Shown piece by piece: positions 5,888-8,362 of a stretch of DNA of 8,362 nucleotides. The position numbers and the translations under genes were made by a program. Source of the stretch: Deltaproteobacteria bacterium. Lineage in GTDB: Bacteria > Desulfobacterota > Desulfobacteria > Desulfobacterales > JAABPS01. Location: NCBI GenBank assembly GCA_019309685.1, contig JAFDFT010000075.1, positions 1 through 8,362 on the forward strand. The letters run 5' to 3'. The notes below the pieces were generated by a model. That model made no database searches. It saw only the letters and a program-made list of their open reading frames with translations, and had not been told where the DNA came from. Position 1 is the stretch's first letter. Every line of letters begins with the position of its first letter.

Positions 5888-6362
5888 GTAAAAAGAACTA
5901 CCTCAAAAGAGAGTAAATAAAATGAAAAACTTTTATTTTATTAATTGAATAAGGGCTTAAGAATAGCTGGTTTTATACCGGTTTTTGTATATCTTCTATA
6001 AATATCAAGGTACTATCTTAATGGAAAAAGCGCAAGCAAGAAATAAATACTGCCAGGGTAACAAGCCATTGGCATCGAGAATTTAATACTTGAATCTTGC
6101 ATGAAAATTGATGAGAATCTTTTTCGATGAGTGATAATAATAGTTCCAGCAATAGTCTGAAATTAATGAATTATACCCATATGGTAAAAGGAAAATTGTT
6201 ATATTTTCTCATCAATTTTCACCCGATGGGCAAACCGGAGACTTCCATATGCTGCGTTACTAAGGGTTCGCAATAGTTCACTATGGCTTCACCCTTAGAT
6301 GCCTTGCATATGAAAGTCTCCAATTTGTGCAAAATTCAGGTAATACAACCTTCAGCTGGTTG
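5888..6362. other. 475-bp intergenic stretch upstream of the GNAT gene
   Basis: The right half is structured repeat copy 2 (6089-6340). The left half (5888-6088) is AT-rich and probably contains the GNAT promoter, though I found no clear -35/-10 pair. A 21-codon plus-strand frame at 6021-6086 has no support. No other gene, tRNA or repeat is seen. Confidence 0.5.
6089..6340. repeat. Structured intergenic repeat, copy 2 (252 bp)
   Basis: The second copy, in the same orientation as copy 1. Terminal inverted repeats are at 6089-6099 and 6330-6340 (CTTGAATCTTG against CAAAATTCAGG). It is flanked on both sides by TAATA (6084-6088 and 6341-6345), a candidate 5-bp target-site duplication. The main stem is 6102-6117 with 6206-6221, 16 bp perfect. 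A second stem, 6237-6252 with 6306-6321, is 15 of 16 paired. A third, 6261-6267 with 6291-6297, is TAAGGGT/ACCCTTA and encloses the ATAG-TTCA-CTAT hairpin (6273-6284). Positions 6266-6314 are identical to 4828-4876 of copy 1. It begins 22 bp after the stop of the FabH-like pseudogene. It carries no open frame of note. Confidence 0.8.
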
Positions 6363-7444
6363 TCAACGTACGGTCGGTTTAGAACGAATACCCCTTTCTT
6401 TTGCTATTTTCATTTCTTCGACCAGTTCCAAAGCGCTTTTATCGCAAGGAGGCAGTTCAATATCGGATAGTTCCAGAGGAGTAACCCTTTCACCCCATTT
6501 TAAAAAATGAGCGCACCATGTTAATCCGCCGCCAAAGGCAGGTGAAAGGATATTGCTATGCGGAAGAATACGGCCTTCTTCCAGAGCTTCTACGATTGCA
6601 GTTGGCACGGTTGCTGCGGACATATTGCCGTATCGATGCACATTTAAAAACACTTTTTCGATGGGAATATTAAGATGCTCAACAACAGCATTGATGATGC
6701 GCACGTTGGCCTGATGGGGAACAACAAGATCAATATCGCTGATTGTAAGATCACTTTTTTCCAACACTTTTTCACTTGCACCTATCATACCATTCACTGC
6801 TTTCCTGAATATTTCCTGGCCTTCAAAATTCCACTCTGTATTTCCTAGGTGATAGCCTTTGTTGGCGTATAGAGAACCAAAGCATGAACGGATAAAATTT
6901 ACCTTACATCACAAAAACAGCCTAGTTCTTCCGCCAACAGGCCCTCTTTTTGATCTGTGGCTTCAATATATAAAGCGGATGCCCCGTTTCCAAATAATAT
7001 AGCAATATTACGATTATGCCAATCGATAAGGGGGGATATTACTTCAGCACCAATAACAATCGCGTTTTTAATAACACCTGTTCGAATCATGGAAGTCGCG
7101 GCGGTTAATGAATATAAAAAGCTGGTACAAGCGGTATTTAAATCAATACAAGCGGCGTTTTTTGCACACATTAATTTTTGAACGTGTGATGAGGTGTTGG
7201 GGCAGATTTGATCCGGTGTGGTGGTACCAAAAATGATCATTTCAACATCATTCGCCGTTTTTCCAGCGAAAGCGAGCGCTCTGTGTGCAGCTACATGCCC
7301 CAGGGTTGAAATAGGAACATGTGATATACGACGTTATTTCATGCCAGTGCGAGTGGAAATCCACGCGTTATCTGTTTCTAAAAACGTAGATAAATCGTCC
7401 GGGAAACAAAGGGATGTGTCAAGATAAAAAGGTATTGATTTTAT
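6363..7444 (-). pseudogene. Broken 3-oxoacyl-ACP synthase III (FabH-like)
   Basis: Three stretches in two reading frames together cover a whole FabH-like condensing enzyme of about 355 residues, which would join an acyl starter to malonyl-ACP. The N-terminal part reads DNAWISTRTGMK, then an in-frame TAA (7334-7336) and RRISHVPIS; relatives usually have Glu (GAA) between Lys and Arg, so one base change explains the stop. The same frame continues to the nucleophile in NTACTSF, then GNGASALYIEA, and ends at a TAA (6900-6902) after LGCFCDVR. One base appears lost there: the next frame continues NFIRSCFGSLYANKGYH, TEWNFEGQEIF, the histidine motif VPHQANVRI and the asparagine motif YGNMSAATVPTA, ending at 6363. 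The Cys-His-Asn triad thus survives in the DNA. No ATG is found at the expected N-terminus; an ATA at 7442-7444 sits where one would fit. Readthrough with frameshifting is possible but unlikely. MITE and repeat copies flank both ends. Confidence 0.85.
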
Positions 7445-7536
7445 GAAAAATAAGATATTTAGACAATTATTTAATGAATATCTATTCAGTAACACTTGAA
7501 GTTGGACAATGAGATAAGTATATCAAGCTTCATTGT

Positions 7537-7678
7537 GAGACCTTTGCGAAACTCCGCTTTTTGCTCAATTTCTGTGTCAGGCTTAAATTTTAATCCTCGA
7601 AATACTAAGTGTATTCCTGTGGTTAAAATTATCGCCTTCCTTGAACTTGAACAAAAATCACTATTTTTCAAAGGTCTC
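7537..7678. mobile_element. 142-bp MITE-like insertion with 5-bp target duplication
   Basis: The element starts GAGACCTTTGCGAAA and ends with the reverse complement of GAGACCTTTGAAAAA: a 10-bp perfect terminal inverted repeat, 13 of 15 overall. It is bounded exactly by ATTGT on both sides (7532-7536 and 7679-7683), a perfect 5-bp target duplication. There is no transposase inside, so movement would need an enzyme encoded elsewhere. Ends starting GAGACCTTTG remind me of IS5-like or related DDE insertion sequences, but this is from memory. It lies about 90 bp upstream of the broken FabH-like gene, in the region where that gene's promoter would be expected. Confidence 0.75.
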
Positions 7679-7747
7679 ATTGTCTATTCGAAATAAAAAT
7701 ACCTGACAAGCAGCCGATGTATTTAACTCGTCTTTGTCTAAGACAAG

Positions 7748-8362
7748 CTATTTTTTTATTGCAACATATAGGTGAACACTTCCAAATCCGCCAACTTCCG
7801 TTTCACTGAAGTCGAATGAGAATGCTTTCAGAAAACCAGATATATCTTTTAGTGTATCTCCCGCAGCTTCCATGAGCTTAACCAGCTTGTATCCGAACCA
7901 GTTTCTATTAGCAGGGTAATCAAAATCAAGAAGAATTAGTTTTCCACCAGGTTTTAATATGCGGTAAATTTCGGACATAGCCTGTCTTCCATTTGGATAG
8001 CCCGTAAATGCCATGGTATTTACAATGCAATCAAAAAATTCATCTTCAAAGGGCAGTGATTCCACATTTCCCTGCTGCAGGTTAGCCTGGATACCTTTTT
8101 TCCTTAGATTCGACTGAGCGATTTCGACCATTTTATCGTTATAGTCAATACCATACGTTTCAAAACCTTCGGCATATAAACGCAGCAAATATCCTGTGCC
8201 AAAAGAGACTTCTAATATTCTTTCTCCCTCGATATATGGGATGACCTTTTTTAACCAGGTCTTCCAGAACGGAAGTGCCTTAACGGCGATATCATATGTT
8301 CTTGCAAATTTTGTGTAATCGTTATTAAGCCGATTTGTATATTCGGATGGGTCGTCAGGTTC
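7748..8362 (-). CDS. Class I SAM-dependent methyltransferase (5' end outside window)
   Basis: The reading frame stays open from the stop at 7748-7750 to the right edge, giving 204 visible residues; the true start is outside the window. It is a Rossmann-fold methyltransferase of the Methyltransf_11/25 type that should transfer a methyl group from S-adenosylmethionine. Motif I reads ILEVSFGTGYLLRL, followed by the acidic end of the second strand in YGIDYNDKMVEIA. The post-I region has GNVESLPFEDEFFDCIV, with the F-E/D-D signature, and the later EIYRILKPGGKLILLDF block is the usual strand 5 region. The motif I sequence has Ser-Phe where Gly-Cys or similar is more common, which is within family variation. 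The substrate (quinone, lipid, small molecule) cannot be told. No terminator with a U-tract follows; the MITE-like element begins about 70 bp downstream. Confidence 0.85.
   Translation of the reverse strand, partial: EPDDPSEYTNRLNNDYTKFARTYDIAVKALPFWKTWLKKVIPYIEGERILEVSFGTGYLLRLYAEGFETYGIDYNDKMVEIAQSNLRKKGIQANLQQGNVESLPFEDEFFDCIVNTMAFTGYPNGRQAMSEIYRILKPGGKLILLDFDYPANRNWFGYKLVKLMEAAGDTLKDISGFLKAFSFDFSETEVGGFGSVHLYVAIKK

Noticed and set aside
6021..6086. 21-codon plus-strand frame starting MEKAQARNKY
   Set aside because: It has a loosely placed AAGG upstream but is very short, has no recognisable similarity and ends at the border of the structured repeat; chance cannot be excluded.
1344..7444. 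OleA/OleC-type olefin pathway from the synthetase and the FabH-like gene
   Set aside because: The two genes lie over 3 kb apart with unrelated genes between, no OleB or OleD is seen, and the condensing enzyme is FabH-like and broken.
7486..7696. Overlapping 64- and 66-residue open frames on both strands
   Set aside because: Both lie mainly across the MITE-like element and reflect its sequence; neither has a ribosome binding site or domain.
7727..7757. Small TTGTC-TAA-GACAA hairpin followed by a T-run on the plus strand near the methyltransferase stop
   Set aside because: The stem is only 5 bp, and no plus-strand gene precedes it; the T-run is the lysine codons of the methyltransferase read on the other strand.
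1..8362. CRISPR array, tRNA or rRNA genes, defence system
   Set aside because: No regularly spaced short direct repeats, no tRNA-like cloverleaf and no nuclease, helicase or toxin-antitoxin genes were recognised on either strand.

Overview
The window is an AT-rich bacterial stretch in which every convincing gene lies on the minus strand. The gene set (a FadD-type acyl-CoA synthetase, a FabH-like ketoacyl synthase, an AIM24 protein, a DUF2459 lipoprotein), the Shine-Dalgarno sites and the abundant short intergenic repeats suggest a Gram-negative bacterium. A sulfate-reducing deltaproteobacterium (Desulfobacterales type) is my best guess from the style of the repeats, but the sequence alone does not prove it.

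In transcription order (right to left): the 3' part of a SAM-dependent methyltransferase enters at the right edge (7748-8362). A 142-bp MITE-like insertion with a perfect 5-bp target duplication follows (7537-7678). Next is a FabH-like 3-oxoacyl-ACP synthase III that is a pseudogene (6363-about 7444): it carries an in-frame stop and a frameshift, yet still shows all three catalytic residues. Downstream are a 252-bp structured repeat (6089-6340), a GNAT acetyltransferase (5408-5887), a SpoIIAA/STAS-like small protein (4932-5318), a second copy of the structured repeat (4649-4901) and an AIM24/TIGR00266 protein (3822-4613). A 603-bp noncoding stretch with a perfect 30-bp inverted repeat separates these from the last cluster: acyl-CoA synthetase (1344-3218), DUF2459 lipoprotein (664-1326) and an NlpC/P60 cysteine peptidase (166-603). 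The synthetase and lipoprotein genes are 17 bp apart and probably share a transcript.

The genes do not form one obvious pathway. The synthetase and the dead ketoacyl synthase both concern acyl-chain activation or elongation, while the NlpC/P60 protein and the lipoprotein are envelope-type proteins. This looks like a genomic housekeeping/accessory mix eroded by small repeats.

The most interesting signal is the pair of 252/253-bp intergenic elements. They share terminal inverted repeats, a 49-bp identical core and long internal stems. At three stem positions both partners changed together between the copies (A-T to G-C twice, G-C to A-T once). This suggests that folding is conserved, either as a structured RNA or as a structured mobile DNA element. 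I do not recognise the family.
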